A stretch of 64,000 nucleotides of DNA from Gamsiella multidivaricata (GCF_025024155.1 NW_026251734.1:186001-250000); one strand, 5' to 3'. Positions 47,263-59,688 are shown, counted from the stretch's first letter. Notes: generated by a model from the sequence alone, not told the origin. Numbers and translations are program-made.

Positions 47263-48263
47263 AATGATAATAGTGGTAAAGACGAGCAGAACAATAAAGG
47301 ATCTTGTGCATTGCGAATGTAATCCATGTTGTTTGTTGTATGAACTGAACTGAAGTGCAGGAAAATAGAACGACAAGAAAATAAATATGGTGGATGTGAA
47401 GAACACGGCGAATTAGATAGCACACGAGGAAATGCCAGTGTCCCAGGAAATAGGATGTCATTGCCTACACAAATAAAGCAATCGGGTTTTTTTATTTTAT
47501 ATGTCAATACGCCCATCCTAGACAGGGACCAGCAGCAACCAAGGCGATGAAGACAGAGAAAGAGGGCGGGCGTCAGAGCGAGGATGTGTGTGAGGATAAG
47601 AGCAGGTATGCCATTGCAATGCAAGGCAAGGTAGCGGTATATAGGAGACGAAGATGAGGATGGTTTAAAAGAGGGGACGAAGAGAGGAAAAAAGAATGGA
47701 AGCAAACGGACAGCTGGACAGGCACTGGAACCCTAAAACTAACCCCGGCGTATTTCGTTTAAAATAGTCCTTGTGTTCAGTTGAATAGGATCGAATAGAA
47801 TTCAAGGACCATCCCTGTCCCCTTGTTACCGAGGATTGTCGAAAAAACAACACACACACCCGAATGAGCACCCAAGCAAGAGACAGAGGACTGCCGTACA
47901 AGGCAGGGGCGAAATTGTCCAAAGGCACACTTTCTTTCCACTTCCTTTGGGACAACGCACATACTTCCTTCTTTCCTTCCCATATTTCCGTCCATCCTTC
48001 CTTCCTTCCTTCCTTCCCTCTTTCCTTCATTCTTTCGCTCCTTCATTCTTTCATTCCTTCATTCTTTTGTTCTTTCATTCTTTTGTTCTTTCATCCCCTA
48101 CATCCTCACAGACTCACGCCCGAGCCCTTTCTCTCCTCTCTTCCAAGCTTGCCCACTACTCTGTTTCCTTCCTCCCCCCTCTCGCTCTCACTCCTTCCCA
48201 GGATCACCACTGCCTGCACAGCAACGAACAATTACCTCTTCACAACGGTAGCAACGACTTAAT
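47263..48263. other. Intergenic, upstream region of the bHLH gene
   Basis: No gene seen in the first 700 bp. The last 300 bp is CT-rich, probably promoter and leader of the bHLH gene. Confidence 0.4.
47967..48095 (+). repeat. Pyrimidine microsatellite (TTCC / TTCATTCTTTC units)
   Basis: A nearly pure CT tract of tandem TTCC, then TTCATTC/TTTTGTTC units, 170-300 bp upstream of the bHLH start. It probably lies in the promoter or leader and may be length-variable. Confidence 0.8.
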
Positions 48264-51200
48264 ATGGCAAATCAAAGCATCATGGTCCCACCGAACAACG
48301 CCCCCTGGCCAGGGCTTCAGTCGTCTCAGTCACAGTCGCATTCCTCGCACCACCATCCCCACCACTCCAGCCAGCCACAGCCTTCCTCACACCACGCTTC
48401 GTCCTCATACCCATCACATCCACCCCCACCTCCCCACTACTACCCACCACATCCAGGACACCCTCACCATCCGCCCCCACCACACTCCTCACACCAGCAG
48501 CCATACTATCCATATCATCACCCATACCCTGCTGGACCATACCCACCACCCTACCCATCCCATCCCTCCTATCACCACACCCATCCTCCCCCACCGCACT
48601 ACCTTCAACATCCTGCTGCTAATGGTACTGCCCGCGATGGAACACCCTCATCTACCTCGAACACACACGCCCCTCCCTCTCCTTCTCCGGCTGCCCAGGA
48701 CATGGGTTCAAATGCCGCCAAAACGACCTCCAAATCCATCAAGACAGAACCAGATCTATCCCCTTCCTCGAAGAAGGCTACTTCGGCTACATCAAAATCG
48801 ACTGCACCCATCACAGCCCCAAAGACATTCCGCTTCGAGGGAAGCATCTCCTCCGAGTCCTACAAGACCACAAAGTCTTTTGACCTCGCAGGCGTCAACA
48901 TCCTTAACCGTAAGCCCCTCGACACCCGTACTGCACTCGATAAGCTGCAGCGCCGACGCGAGACCCACAACCGTGTGGAGCGGAAACGCCGAGATTGCAT
49001 CAACCAGGTAAGGAAAAAAATATATACTGGTATATTTTTCTCTGTAGATGCTTTACTATCCCGGCTCTTGACTCCGCCAACCGCCCTCCTTCCTTGCTGT
49101 CTTGTTTTTGGTGCAGCTGCAGCCGGGGATAGAATAGTACTCATGCAGGCAGGAACAATCTTAATAACCCACGTCTCCTCGTTCCGTTCTTTCTTCCTGC
49201 CTTAACAACTACTGTAGCTAATTGATGACTTGACAAAACTGCTGCCTCCTAAACATCTCGAAGAAGTCACCTCAAAGTGCCATCGCGTCAATGTCCTGCG
49301 CGGAGCAGTCGCCCACATCAAGTTTCTTGCCGACCAAAACTTGGCCCTCACAAAGTCTCTAGACACCGCCAAGGAGCAGGGCTTCCAGGTCCCGATCGAC
49401 CTCAACCCATCCGAAGCGTCATCCAAGGGTACCGAAGGCGCAGAGCCGGCCGCATCCACCATCCCCGCTACTGCGGATGGCTCCGCAGAGGACGATGGGA
49501 TGGCCATGGATGTCGACACGTCCGAGCCTGTCAAGCGAGAGATCAATGGTGATGACGATGATGAGGATATTGAAGAAGACGACGAGGACAAACAGATCGC
49601 TCGCGTGGAAAAGACTTCTTCCAAGTCATCCTCTCCCTCTGCTAACACGAGCAATTCGCGGTCTGCCTCCCCAAGACTGACGCCATCCAAGGCATTGGCA
49701 CATCCACCCGTCATCGTCACCGATGCGTCCAGTCCTTCCTCAGACAAGGAATCAGATCGCCAGTCCAAGATAGCCCTTGTTCCTCCACCAGTCTCTATCC
49801 TGAAGGTTCCTGATGATGTCCAGGGCTCTTCATTCCGTCATCCTCATGAGCGCAAGAGCTCGTTCAGTGACTGTGCCAGCCCTGCCAGCTCCCTCTCGGC
49901 CTCGCCCATGTTTCCTTCCTCGCCCTACATAGCCAAGTCCGAATCCTCAACATCGACATTCCCTCCCTCACCCGTGTCGCCCTCTCCCTCTGCGCGCCAG
50001 AACCCGTTCTCGATGACTGTCAGCCAGGCCGAGGGTCACCAGAGCTCCTTGAGCAAGGATCAGCAGCAGAAGCTGTCACCATTCATGCAGCACCAGCCGA
50101 CCTCAGCCTCGCCTTCGTTGCCACCAATTTCATCCTTGGCCAATCTGCAGCTACAGTCGCCCTCTGGGGCGATGGAGATTTCTGGTGAGAGACTCCCCAC
50201 GGACTGCCAGACATCACCGTCCCTGCGGTCTTCGTCCAACAGTTACTCTGGAGCCTCATCTGGGTCGTCTCCTTCCTCCAATGCCAAATTTGGAAGCCAT
50301 CGCTCTGGTCCCACGTTGCCGCCACTGAAAATCCCTCCTCAGCAGCATCTTCATCCTTCCTATGCCAATGGAGGTCATCCCAACGGCAACAGCACCAGCA
50401 GCCAGACGCTCTCTCCACACCAGTCTTCGACCTCTCCTCGCCACCATCATCGAAACTCGGACGAGCAGCCCCCAGTCTCGCCGTTCATGCTCTCGCCGAT
50501 GATGTCGCGATCCCCCTCCATGGGTCCGCTCTCATCGTCCTCTGCAGGCACCTCGCCTTATCCCCACTGGGGACACGAGGGATCAGATGTACCGCCACCA
50601 CCTCATCCAGGTCACTACATGCCAGGCTCGCTCTCGTCTCACGTCTATCCACATGGCTATCCTTATCCTTACCCATATCACCCTTCGTATGGATACCCGC
50701 ATCCTCACGGCCCTCCTCCGCCGCATCATCCTCATCACCCGCCCCCACATCACTCGGCCCCACCGCAGCCGACGTCCCCTCAACCAATGCTGGCACGATC
50801 CCTTCAGCCAGAGCCGATCTTTATCCAAGAGGAGCCGTGGAACGTGCAGCGCAAGAAAAGCACATCCGGTGTCACTAACAAGAATCAGTCTGGTTCGAAA
50901 CAGTCTGGTGGCAGCAAGAAGGGCCTTCAAGAGAAGGAGGAAGACCAATTGACGGAGGAGCCTCCAATGTCACCGTCATCTTCTGTGACATCGAGTACTT
51001 CCTATCCTGCAAGCCCTAACCATCGCAAGCGGTCGTCGCATAACTATGGCGAGGATGAAGATGCCAACGTAAAATCGTTCTCGAGCCTATCCAAGCGGGC
51101 GAAGCAGCAGGAGCAGACATTGGGTGCGGATCTGGAGAATAATGGAGGAGATGACCGGACGAAGAATGGATTGCGTCCACGGGATAGTGGGATTGTTGTC

Positions 51201-51407
51201 GTAGTGGTCGAGGCGGATAGTGAGGCGCCTTCGCCGACTAATGTTGTTGTGGTTGAGGAGAGCAAGTTGAAGGAGAGCAAGTTGAAGGAGAAGAAGGAGC
51301 TTGCTGTTGAGAAGGATACTGAGATGTTGTCGTCTGTACAGGAGCGGATAGAGGATGCTAAGGACGCAGCACAGGCGTTGACTACTCTAGCTCAGGACAG
51401 AGAATAA
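48264..51407 (+). CDS. bHLH (E-box class) transcription factor with long disordered tails
   Basis: Two exons (48264-49007, 49218-51407) split inside the DNA-binding domain. The basic region and helix 1, RRRETHNRVERKRRDCINQ, join LIDDLTKLLPPKHLEEV, then helix 2 CHRVNVLRGAVAHIKFLADQ. The H..E..RR pattern predicts binding to CANNTG, probably CACGTG, as in USF/Tye7/MAX-type factors. The N-terminus (residues about 20-125) is His/Pro/Ser/Tyr-rich, the middle Ser/Pro-rich with acidic runs (DDDDEDIEEDDEDKQ), and there is a second His/Pro/Tyr-rich block near 50.6-50.8 kb. The C-terminus is Lys/Glu-rich. The long tails probably serve in activation or condensation. It is a nuclear regulator; target genes and the exact orthologue are unknown. 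There is no clear leucine zipper after helix 2. Confidence 0.88.
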
Positions 51408-51789
51408 GGCCTTCTTTCATGTAAAATAAAATAAAATAAAATAAAATAAATAAAAAAACAGAAGCATATTTGCGAGTTGAACACGTTCCTTGAAGAAGTG
51501 GGATCCATGGCAGTTCACGATACGCCACCAAAAATAGTCTTGGGACATTCAGACACTCAGGAGACAAATAATGGCAAAGTATTTTAACTAGCGCGTTGGT
51601 GACCCAGTTCAGGTGCTAGTACGGGGGCTACAAAAGTGTAGTAATATGTTTATTACAAGGAGGTGCTAATTGGATAATTATGTCAACTATAGAGTTGTGC
51701 CTATGATAGTGATGTATACGGTGGATTGAAAGAAATGCACTTGATGCTGTTCGATAGGGTCGGCTCCTGTTCTCATATATTTCTGTTCC
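51408..51789. other. Intergenic between convergent bHLH and chitin-binding genes
   Basis: Contains the AAAAT repeat and 3' UTRs. No gene seen. Confidence 0.4.
51422..51458 (+). repeat. AAAAT pentanucleotide repeat with poly(A) signals
   Basis: Six or so tandem AAAAT units right after the bHLH stop codon (51405-51407) give repeated AATAAA, likely the poly(A) signal. Confidence 0.7.
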
Positions 51790-52311
51790 TTAAACCATAA
51801 ACAAGCCCGCGAGGACAACGATGACGAGGGCCAATCTGGACTCAATACCCTTCTTATCCTGCGCACTATTCGGCTTTCCGGTCGGTTGCAATTGGAAGGT
51901 CGAAAGAGTACTCGTCGAGCTCACGGTCGCAGAAATTGGTGTAGCTGGCGTTGTTGTGGTTATGGGAGCCGTGGTCGTGGTCAGGGTCGTGAGGATATCC
52001 GTCGTGGTCACCGTCAGAGTGGCCGTGACGGGAGAGGTGGGGGAGAGGGTCGCAGAGCCCGTTTCGATTGTGGAAAGAGTTGTGGGAAAGGATGGGGCAG
52101 AGGAGGAACCGGGTGGAGCCGAGGAGCAAGGCCCGTTGACGCAGCCGGCGCCACAGTAGTCGACAGTGGAGCCGCAGAAACCGGCGGCGGAGCAACAATC
52201 GGTGGGAGAGGCACAGGCCTGAGCGGCGCCGCAGGTTTGGGCGGTTGTGAGAGGGAGGGTGGCGATGGAGAGGAGGCAGAGGATGAGAGTGAGAAGCGTT
52301 GTTCTGTGCAT
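51790..52311 (-). CDS. Chitin-binding (hevein/CBM18) cell-surface protein, probably GPI-anchored
   Basis: A single exon of 173 residues. A signal peptide (MHRTTLLTLILCLLSIATLP then LTTAQ) precedes a hevein-type domain with eight cysteines: TCGAAQACASPTDCCSAAGF, CGSTVDYCGAGCVNGPC. The SxxGxCG...YCG core binds chitin oligomers. The following 90 residues are Ser/Thr-rich and should be O-glycosylated. The C-terminus ends with a hydrophobic tail (RLALVIVVLAGLFMV) after a small-residue region, fitting a GPI signal. It is expected at the plasma membrane or wall, perhaps shielding or organising chitin. There is no catalytic domain. The start is the only ATG giving a signal peptide. The leader upstream contains a long (ATC)n tract. 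Confidence 0.88.
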   Translation of the reverse strand: MHRTTLLTLILCLLSIATLPLTTAQTCGAAQACASPTDCCSAAGFCGSTVDYCGAGCVNGPCSSAPPGSSSAPSFPTTLSTIETGSATLSPTSPVTATLTVTTTDILTTLTTTTAPITTTTPATPISATVSSTSTLSTFQLQPTGKPNSAQDKKGIESRLALVIVVLAGLFMV

Positions 52312-52346
52312 TGTTGATATATGAAAGCGTATAGCTGTGTTGAAGG

Positions 52347-52426
<80 letters not shown>

Positions 52427-52839
52427 GATGAGTGATGGGTGAGAGATAGATCGGAAAAAGAAGACGAGAAGAAGCAAGGTGATAGGATTTATATGTCAAG
52501 GCTGTGCCTGGGGTGTCATTTTCTGGTTTTTTTTTTTTTTTGTTTGTCCAAGTAAAAATAGACTGCGGGGCTGTGGTCTCCCTGGAAGAGAACATGTCGT
52601 CAGAGATACGAAGAGGACAGGGACAAGGAGCACGGGTTTGACGTGCGAAGACATAACATGCAAGGTCGAGGCCGCAAGATGCTCAGGTAGACAAGCATGT
52701 CAGTGCGCGCTCTACCCTGCGCCCTGGTTCATGGATCGGTTTATCTCATTCTCATCCGTAGAATTGTCGGACATACAAGCTCGCATTCTCCATTTTATTT
52801 GACTCCTTCTATCTCTCCCCTTCAACTTGGCTCCTTGCT
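52312..52839. other. Upstream region of the chitin-binding gene and 3' flank of eIF2-gamma
   Basis: Holds the GAT repeat and T-run (52529-52541). The minus-strand transcript of the chitin-binding gene starts somewhere here. No further gene seen. Confidence 0.4.
52348..52420 (+). repeat. (GAT)n microsatellite, about 24 units
   Basis: An uninterrupted GAT tract of 73 bases ending 37 bases upstream of the chitin-binding ATG (ATC repeats on its sense strand). Poly-His or poly-Ser frames across it are not genes. Confidence 0.95.
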
Positions 52840-54946
52840 TTAGATAGGCACAGCAGAGCCACGAGTGATCTTCCCCCATCCGATCAAACGCCAGTGGTTG
52901 GCAATACGACGTGACAATGCAACATTGGCACCAGTCCTATAAAAGAAAGAAAGTGGTTCATACGATTAGCAGCTGTTATTACAGGATCCCTTACATGACA
53001 AATCGTTCAGTAGCACATCCAGGGCACTTACTCTGAGCATGCAAGACCGGTGAGCGCAATCTTGGCAATATCGTTCTTGACCTGGATAACACGTCCACCA
53101 GTCGAGGTCGAACCAATGTTGACCATCAAAACCTCGTTCTTCGTCAACTTCGTGACCTTGGCCTGCTTCTTGTCATCAGTCTTGACACCGAGGAGACGAC
53201 GGAGCAAGAAGTAGTTGATCTCGAGTTCAGAGTAGACCTCAGGTAGTTTTCCGACCGCACCCAAGACCTGACCGACCAAACGATCTGCACGGCAGAGTGT
53301 GGGATCGATCTTGGTGCCCACACCAATCAGACCACCGGGCACTGCAAACTTCAAGTTGTTGGTCTCTGCCAGCAGTGTGACAATTCGTGAGAAGATAGGT
53401 CTGCACTTGATCTTGCCCTCATTGTCCTTTGTCACAATACCCGGGCGAATCTCAATCTCATCTCCCAGCTAGAACGTGATAAAAAATAGAGTGTTTTAGA
53501 TGGCTTTTTGACTATCATGGCTACAAAATCAAATGTCCTACTTGAGAGCCTTACCTTCAAGACTCCGTTAAGAATGGAGCCTCCAGCAATACCTCCAGTC
53601 AAGCTGTCAACCTCAGCACCAGGCTTGTTGACGTCAAACGAACGAATGACAATGAGACGGGGGTCTGACGTGAAGTCACGAACGGGAACAGGGATGCGCT
53701 TGACAATGTATTCATTCACAGCATCGATGTTGTACTTGAGCTGAGCCGAGATCGGGACAATCGGCGCAGAGTCCGCAATGGTTCCTTTGACGAACTGGAG
53801 GATACTCTGGTAATGCTCCTGTGCGGCGGCCTCCTTGATCAGGTCGACCTTGTTCTGCAGAATGATGATGTGCTCCAGCTTCATGATCTCGATAGCGGCT
53901 AAATGTTCACTGGTCTGGGGCTGAGGGCAAGATTCATTGGCGGCGACCAACAACAGTGCGGCATCCATGACGGCGGCACCGTTCAACATCGTTGCCATGA
54001 GAATATCGTGTCCTATTCGACCAGAATAAATGTCGCCATGGTGTCAATTTGATGATCATCCGTCGGATCAGTAGTTGTTCATGTCTACATTCTTGCGTAT
54101 ATCGATCCCAAAGCTCATGATGTTGGGCGTGTGTTACCTGGGCAATCGACGAACGAGACGTGTCTAATGGCGAACAATTGAACGAAAGCACCAATGGTCG
54201 GTGGTTGGTATTAGAGGTCTGTTTCGATAAATCCTATTCATTTCCTGTTCTCCTGTAGTCCATGTTCCTCGCACCTCTCCAACTTCATGATACCACCACA
54301 TCCAGGGCGTTCGCACTTGGGGTGATCTTCCATGCTGCTGCGGTATGACTTGTAGCATCCAGGACGTGGACACGCCTCATTTTGGCACTTGTAGATCTAG
54401 AAGCGAAGAGGCCATGAAAACAAAAAAAAAAGTTGACGCTCAGCGAAAGTGTCCTCCCTGCAGGGGTTATCTGTGCAGTTGAATCATCAAGAACATCCAG
54501 GTCCACGCGTTTACCTTGGCATTGGCATATCCTAGCTTGATGGTAATGTTGCGTTCCAACTCGTTCTTGAAACGAACAGTCTATCGAAAAGCATAAAAAG
54601 GTGCAACATTAGACTACTGCGGATAAAATAAACATATTTCATGAATAAAAAGTATGGCGCTGGTACCTGAACACCGGAGATGGCCTTGACAACGGTGGAT
54701 TTACCGTGGGCTACGTGACCAATGGTACCTGTTGGGAGCAAGAGTTGAAGCTGTTCAGTTTTTTGCCTTTGAGAGTTTTCCTGGGTCCCTTTGGTGGTAT
54801 GTCGTGTTTGTGCTGAGAAAGGGGAGTGATCGGAGTAGATTCCTAGTTTGGTCTTTACCGATGTTGATCGTGGCCTGCTTGGAGATGACCTCGTGGGACA
54901 GCGCGTTGAGCTTGGACAAGTCCAGGGGTGAATCCGTGGTGGCCAT
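52840..54946 (-). CDS. GCD11: Translation initiation factor eIF2 gamma subunit
   Basis: The GTPase core of eIF2 that carries Met-tRNAi to the 40S ribosome. The start is ATG 54946 ([20 protein letters not shown]), with about seven exons on the minus strand. G-domain motifs: G1 [13 protein letters not shown] (with the gamma-specific AHGKST), G3 [21 protein letters not shown]4 QNKVDLI, then [13 protein letters not shown] zinc-ribbon-like insert ([23 protein letters not shown]) is characteristic of eIF2-gamma. Domain II/III segments include [32 protein letters not shown] and [11 protein letters not shown]. The C-terminus is [20 protein letters not shown], stop at 52840. It is divergent from the DEF1-like gene. 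Confidence 0.96.
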
Positions 54947-55999
54947 GTTGCTGGGAGGGCGAAGATATGGAGCAGGATTGCAAAAGCGGAGGAGGGGGAG
55001 GAATGTCGAAGGCCACGAGGAGGAGGTTCTTTCTACATTTCGAGCGTCTGTGTGTGCCAAAAACAATACACTCTCGAACGAAGGCTTGATCGCAAATGTT
55101 ATATTTCATTCGTTTCTCGTCACAAGAGAGAGTCCATATTGCGACGAGACAATTGTCTTGCGGAAGGAGGACGAGGGGGGGAGGGGGGCGATGGGCGGGT
55201 GCCAAGTGGACCCAGACTGGACTGACCCCGAAAGTCTTTCTTCTCTCTTCTTTTCTCTTCTCTTCTACTCAAACATACTTCCCCGCGCCCAATCCCCCGC
55301 AACCGCACATCCCTGACCCCCGACCAGTACCGCCCCCACCAACAGCACTGTCTCCCCCCACACAGCACACACGACGCTTGCTACACACGCACACGCACAC
55401 GCACACGCACATATATAAAAAAGGTAACACCCAAAAGAGAAAAGAAATAAGATGAGCACACGAATGATGCATGTCACTGAGGGCTGTTCTTACTCGGTTA
55501 CATGATTACATGATTGGTCGCCCATCGCACAAGGACCTGGTAGTGTTGATGAAGAAGAGAGGGCCACTGAGGGGATCCATTTGACACTTGAGACGAAAAA
55601 GCAGCACCTCGTGCCTTTGAATGCAGGACCCTTGTCCTCGTAGGCCCACTTTGTTGATGTCAACAGGCACTTGGTCTCGAGGAATACTGGTGTTTTATTA
55701 AATATCACTCTTGATGATAAAGCGGTGTGGAGTGCGACCGCTGGTTGATGATCTGATCAGCCATGCTTACTCCCACGCGACTGAATGAACGACTTGGCTG
55801 TCGTGTCTCGGCGCCGCCCTAACGGTTGTTGCATGATGAGTGCCCGCTTATTTTCAAACGGATCTGGTGACCCCCTCCTTCCCCCCAGGTTCATCAAGGC
55901 CTTAACTCGACTCGTCTCACCCTTCTTTCCCCACACTTTCATACTCACGCTTGTCTTTTTTCCTCCGCACACTCGCACAACAACCCATACAGTAGCCAA
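54947..55999. other. Divergent promoter region of eIF2-gamma and the DEF1-like gene
   Basis: About 1 kb. Contains CT-rich tracts near 55235-55265 and a CACACG repeat. Several open frames occur on both strands but none has protein-like features or splice support. Confidence 0.4.
55386..55412 (+). repeat. (CACACG)n microsatellite
   Basis: About four CACACG units followed by ATATATAAAAAA. It lies mid-way in the divergent promoter region. Confidence 0.75.
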
Positions 56000-58900
56000 A
56001 TGACATTTCATAGTACATTCACACAACGACGCCCAGGGGGCAAAGACGAACCAGAGGACCTTCGCCAGCTTCGCAAAGAGCATGGAGGATCACTCGCCAC
56101 ACTCAAGGAACTCTTCGCAGACTGGACAGAGGAAGATCTCCTCTACGCCATCCAAGACGCCAATGGAGATGTCAACCTCGCAACACTCCGCATCAGTGAA
56201 GGTAAGCAACACGTCTCGCTCTTACTTGTTATCTTCTTTCCCATTCCCCCGCTGGCTTCTTCCTGGTCTATTTTCACTATTCGCTCTGGCTTCTTTTCCT
56301 TTGACCCTACCCCTACCCCCTCGTTTTTTTGTGTACGATAACTACTCGAGAGGGGTGCTTCCTTTGTACGCCCTCTATGGTTTGGAAGCGCGCACTGTCG
56401 AGGTTGGGTGGCGTATGCAGGGATGTTTGCAAGACGACATGTGGGTCAAATTGATTGTTTCCTCCTCCTTTGGCGATGGATCGCGTGTAAAAGAGGATGT
56501 GGGGGAGGGATTTTGCCATTCCCGCCCGTTGCATGTTTATGGCGGGCAGCCGGACAGAAACCCGTATTTAAAACGACGTGGCACGAGTCGTTCGAACCAT
56601 GGAATGGACAATTGGGCAAATCGACAGAAGAAGCCTCAGGGTAGATGGGTATGATGGGTACGGCGGGGTTTGACACGGGGACTTGCTAGTATCAAAACGA
56701 GTCATCAGCATGCAGGATTGGACATTTAAAATGAATATTCAGAATATTCAGACAAATGAGCGGGGCGGGTCTTGTTCCAGTTGCAGCAGTCGCCTGATCT
56801 AGTCTCTCTTAGTCTCACGACGACACATTGCGGTTAGACTAACAGGCGCTATGTGCTCGTAACATCATCTAACGGCGCAATTGCTATCTCTGTAGGCCAT
56901 GCCACCCAATGGGGCGAAGTCAAGGGCAAGAAGAAGCTCCCGAAGCAAAAGACCACGACCGACAGGAACGACACCAGCCGTGCCGCCAGCCAGCGCGGCG
57001 GATTCGCAGATCGCGGATCACGCGGTAGAGGTGAGTAGTGTTCGATATCTCTTTGCTTTCTTGTCCATCGATGCAGATCATCCACACATTGCACATTGAA
57101 GGAGCATTTGCCGAGATAAAAGGAGAAACCAAGACAGAGCAAACTGAATGACGTGTCTTGTCTTCTTCTGCAATGACGTGTAGATGGGTTCCGCGGAGGA
57201 CGTGGTGGATCAACCAGGGGAGTGCCTCGTGGCCAGAATGGTGGAGACCGACATGATCGCTCCGCAAAGACAGCAGAGGATGAGGCATACCCATCCCTGA
57301 ATGGATCCAGACCAGTCGAGAAACATACTAGCACGAACGGCGCGCCATCCTGGGCCAGCATCACTGCGGCCGCCCATACTGCACCAGCCCATACTGCATC
57401 GGCAGCTCCTTCTACAACCACAGGCGCAGCAAACGATGCATGGGCCGCCAACAATGACACTCCAGCAGACACAAAGGACACCGCTGCTGATTCATGGGAA
57501 GCCCCCGCTGCCGAAGCCGGCGCCGCCACAGATTCATGGGCTGCATCTACCGAGTCTAGCACTGTTGCCACGGAATCTTCGGGAGTTCCAGCCGCATCTA
57601 CCACGGCAACAGATTCATGGGATACTCCTGTGACCACTACTACTGGCACGGATACAAGCGATGCCTCAGTATCAGGAGCATCAGCACTAGCACGCAAGAT
57701 CAACACCGCCACGATCCCTGCAGGAAGCAAAATGTCATGGGCCAAGATTGTCAAGTGAGTTTGAAGACCACTTTTAAGGATAGCGGCCGATATTGATCCA
57801 AAAAATCGGTTAACTTAAGCTTTGATTCTTATTTATTATATATAGGACTGAACCTGCACCTCAGCCTGCACCTGTCGCTTCACCAAAAAGTATACCCGCC
57901 GCTGCATCTGAACCTGTCGTCGAGAAAGAAACAAAGCCTGCCGAACCTGTTGCCGAACCCGCTAACGAAGTCGCTACTGAACCCATTGCCGAACCAATTG
58001 TTGAATCTGTCCCTGAACCCACCCCCACTGCTGAAGAAACACCTGAAGAGAAAACACCCGAACCAGAGGTCACTGAGTCTGTCCCAGAGAAGGAGCCAGA
58101 AGAACCTACACCCGAACCAGCGGCAGAGCCTGAGCCTGAACCCGTGCCCGTGCATGAGTCCGTCAAGGCGAATGCTCCTTCGCCTGCTGCCATTGCTGTC
58201 ACACCCGCCACTAATACTACCACTAGCATAACAACTGCTCCTCCAGGATTGAAGCACAAGGCAGCCCCCCAACCTCGCCGCTTGAACCAGGATGCCGCAG
58301 TTGTCATGCCCGGTGGATCAGCCAACCTTCACACTGTTGGTCTCAAGTTTGGCAGCTTCACGTTGAACGACGAACCTGAGCCAGCTGAAGAAGAAACCCA
58401 GCCCGAGCAGCCCAACCAGCAGCAGCCAGCAGCAGCAGCAGCAGAAAGCACCTCTCCAGCCCAGCCAGCCCAGCCAGCAGAGCCTGCTCAGTCGGCTCAA
58501 TTTACTCAACCAGCTGCTCAGCAGCCAGCAGCCTATGGTCGTCAGCCCAATGCCGCCTCGGCCGCCACAGGATACCAAGGATCAACTCCCGCTGCAGCTG
58601 GACAAGCAAATGCTGGAGTCAACGCCTCGTACATGAAGCAGGACCCCGCCGCCAACTACCTTGGTCAGCAGCATCTTCACCACCCCGGCATGGGTCACGA
58701 TGTCATGGGCTCACCCTACGGATCGTACATGCCCGGTGCCAACCAGCTGGGTGCCTTTGGCATGGGTCCCATGGGTTCGCTTCCTAATGACTATGCCGCT
58801 CTCTATGGCAGCGACCTCCAGAGGACCATGTATTACGATCCTACAAGCTACAGTCAGATCCCAGTGACCGCGGGCAACTATCAGACACGCGATTCCAAAT

Positions 58901-59139
58901 TCAACCAGGACGCTTCCTCGACTGTCGGTACCTCTGGGGCCTCCAACACAGCCTCGACCCAAGCCCAGCAAACGCTTCAGCAGCAGCAGCAACAACAGCA
59001 GGCCTACCCCAACATGACTGGAGGCATGCCCTACTACCCCTACTACTACATGGCGCCTAACCAATTCCCTAACGCATATCAGCAATCTGGATACGGTCAG
59101 CCATTCATGAACAAGAACATGTACCCGATGTACCAGCAA

Positions 59140-59171
<32 letters not shown>

Positions 59172-59688
59172 CTCGAGCAAGCCCGGATCAGGAAACAACT
59201 CTCACTACGGCAACTATGGCTCGACCGGCGCGGGCCAGGGAAGCCATCACCAGTACTCGCAGTCCGGGTACGATGACATGTCTGGAGCGGGACTCCACGG
59301 CATGGGCGGCTTGAGCAGTGACCCATACAATAAGTATGGCAACCCTGGCATGCAGGGCTTCCTGGGTGGTCAACAGCAAGGTGTGACCCCTACTTCAAAT
59401 GCTGGCAGTGCCAAGGGTAGTGCTGGTGCGAACACCTATGGTGGAGCAGACAAATCTGGCGGCGCAGGATCGCAGAACGCGAATGTCGCTGGAGGGGCCT
59501 CACTCCAGGGTCAACAAGGGGTCGGTGGAATGAACCAGGGACAGCAGCAAGCTTATTACCAGCAGCAGATGTTCTCGAGTTACCAGTATCCTAACCACCA
59601 TCAGGGTTATCATCCTAGCCAGCATCAGGGCCAGCACCAAGGATCGGGTCGTAACAATAGCAACCAGCAGTTCTGGTCGCAGAACTAA
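56000..59688 (+). CDS. DEF1: DEF1-like RNA polymerase II degradation factor (CUE domain, Gln-rich)
   Basis: In yeast, Def1 recruits elongin-cullin ligase to stalled, ubiquitinated Pol II. Four exons: 56000-56201, 56896-57030, 57184-57754 and 57846-59688. Exon 1 encodes a CUE-type ubiquitin-binding domain (SLATLKELFADWTEEDLLYA, DANGDVNLATLRISEG). The join to exon 2 gives GHATQWGEVKGKKK, the conserved Def1 continuation. RGG/Gly-Arg segments follow (RGGRGGSTRG), then Ala/Thr-rich and Pro/Glu-rich stretches. SANLHTVGLKFGSFTLNDE is a Def1/UBAP2-type motif. The last 400 residues are Gln/Tyr/Gly/Met-rich with polyQ runs (near 58978-59000 and 59136-59168), prion-like in composition. Intron 1 is unusually long (about 690 bases). 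Yeast Def1 is processed by the proteasome; whether this one is cannot be seen. Confidence 0.87.

Noticed and set aside
47161..47461. Low-complexity frames encoding Leu/Phe or Tyr/Ser repeats
   Set aside because: Direct translation of the AT-rich minisatellite.
47836..49011. A 391-codon Pro/His/Ser/Thr-rich frame on the plus strand
   Set aside because: It overlaps the bHLH first exon in another frame and is produced by the repetitive composition; the bHLH frame carries the conserved domain.
52014..52595. Poly-His and poly-Ser frames on the minus strand
   Set aside because: They read through the GAT microsatellite; the real protein is the signal-peptide frame ending at 51790.
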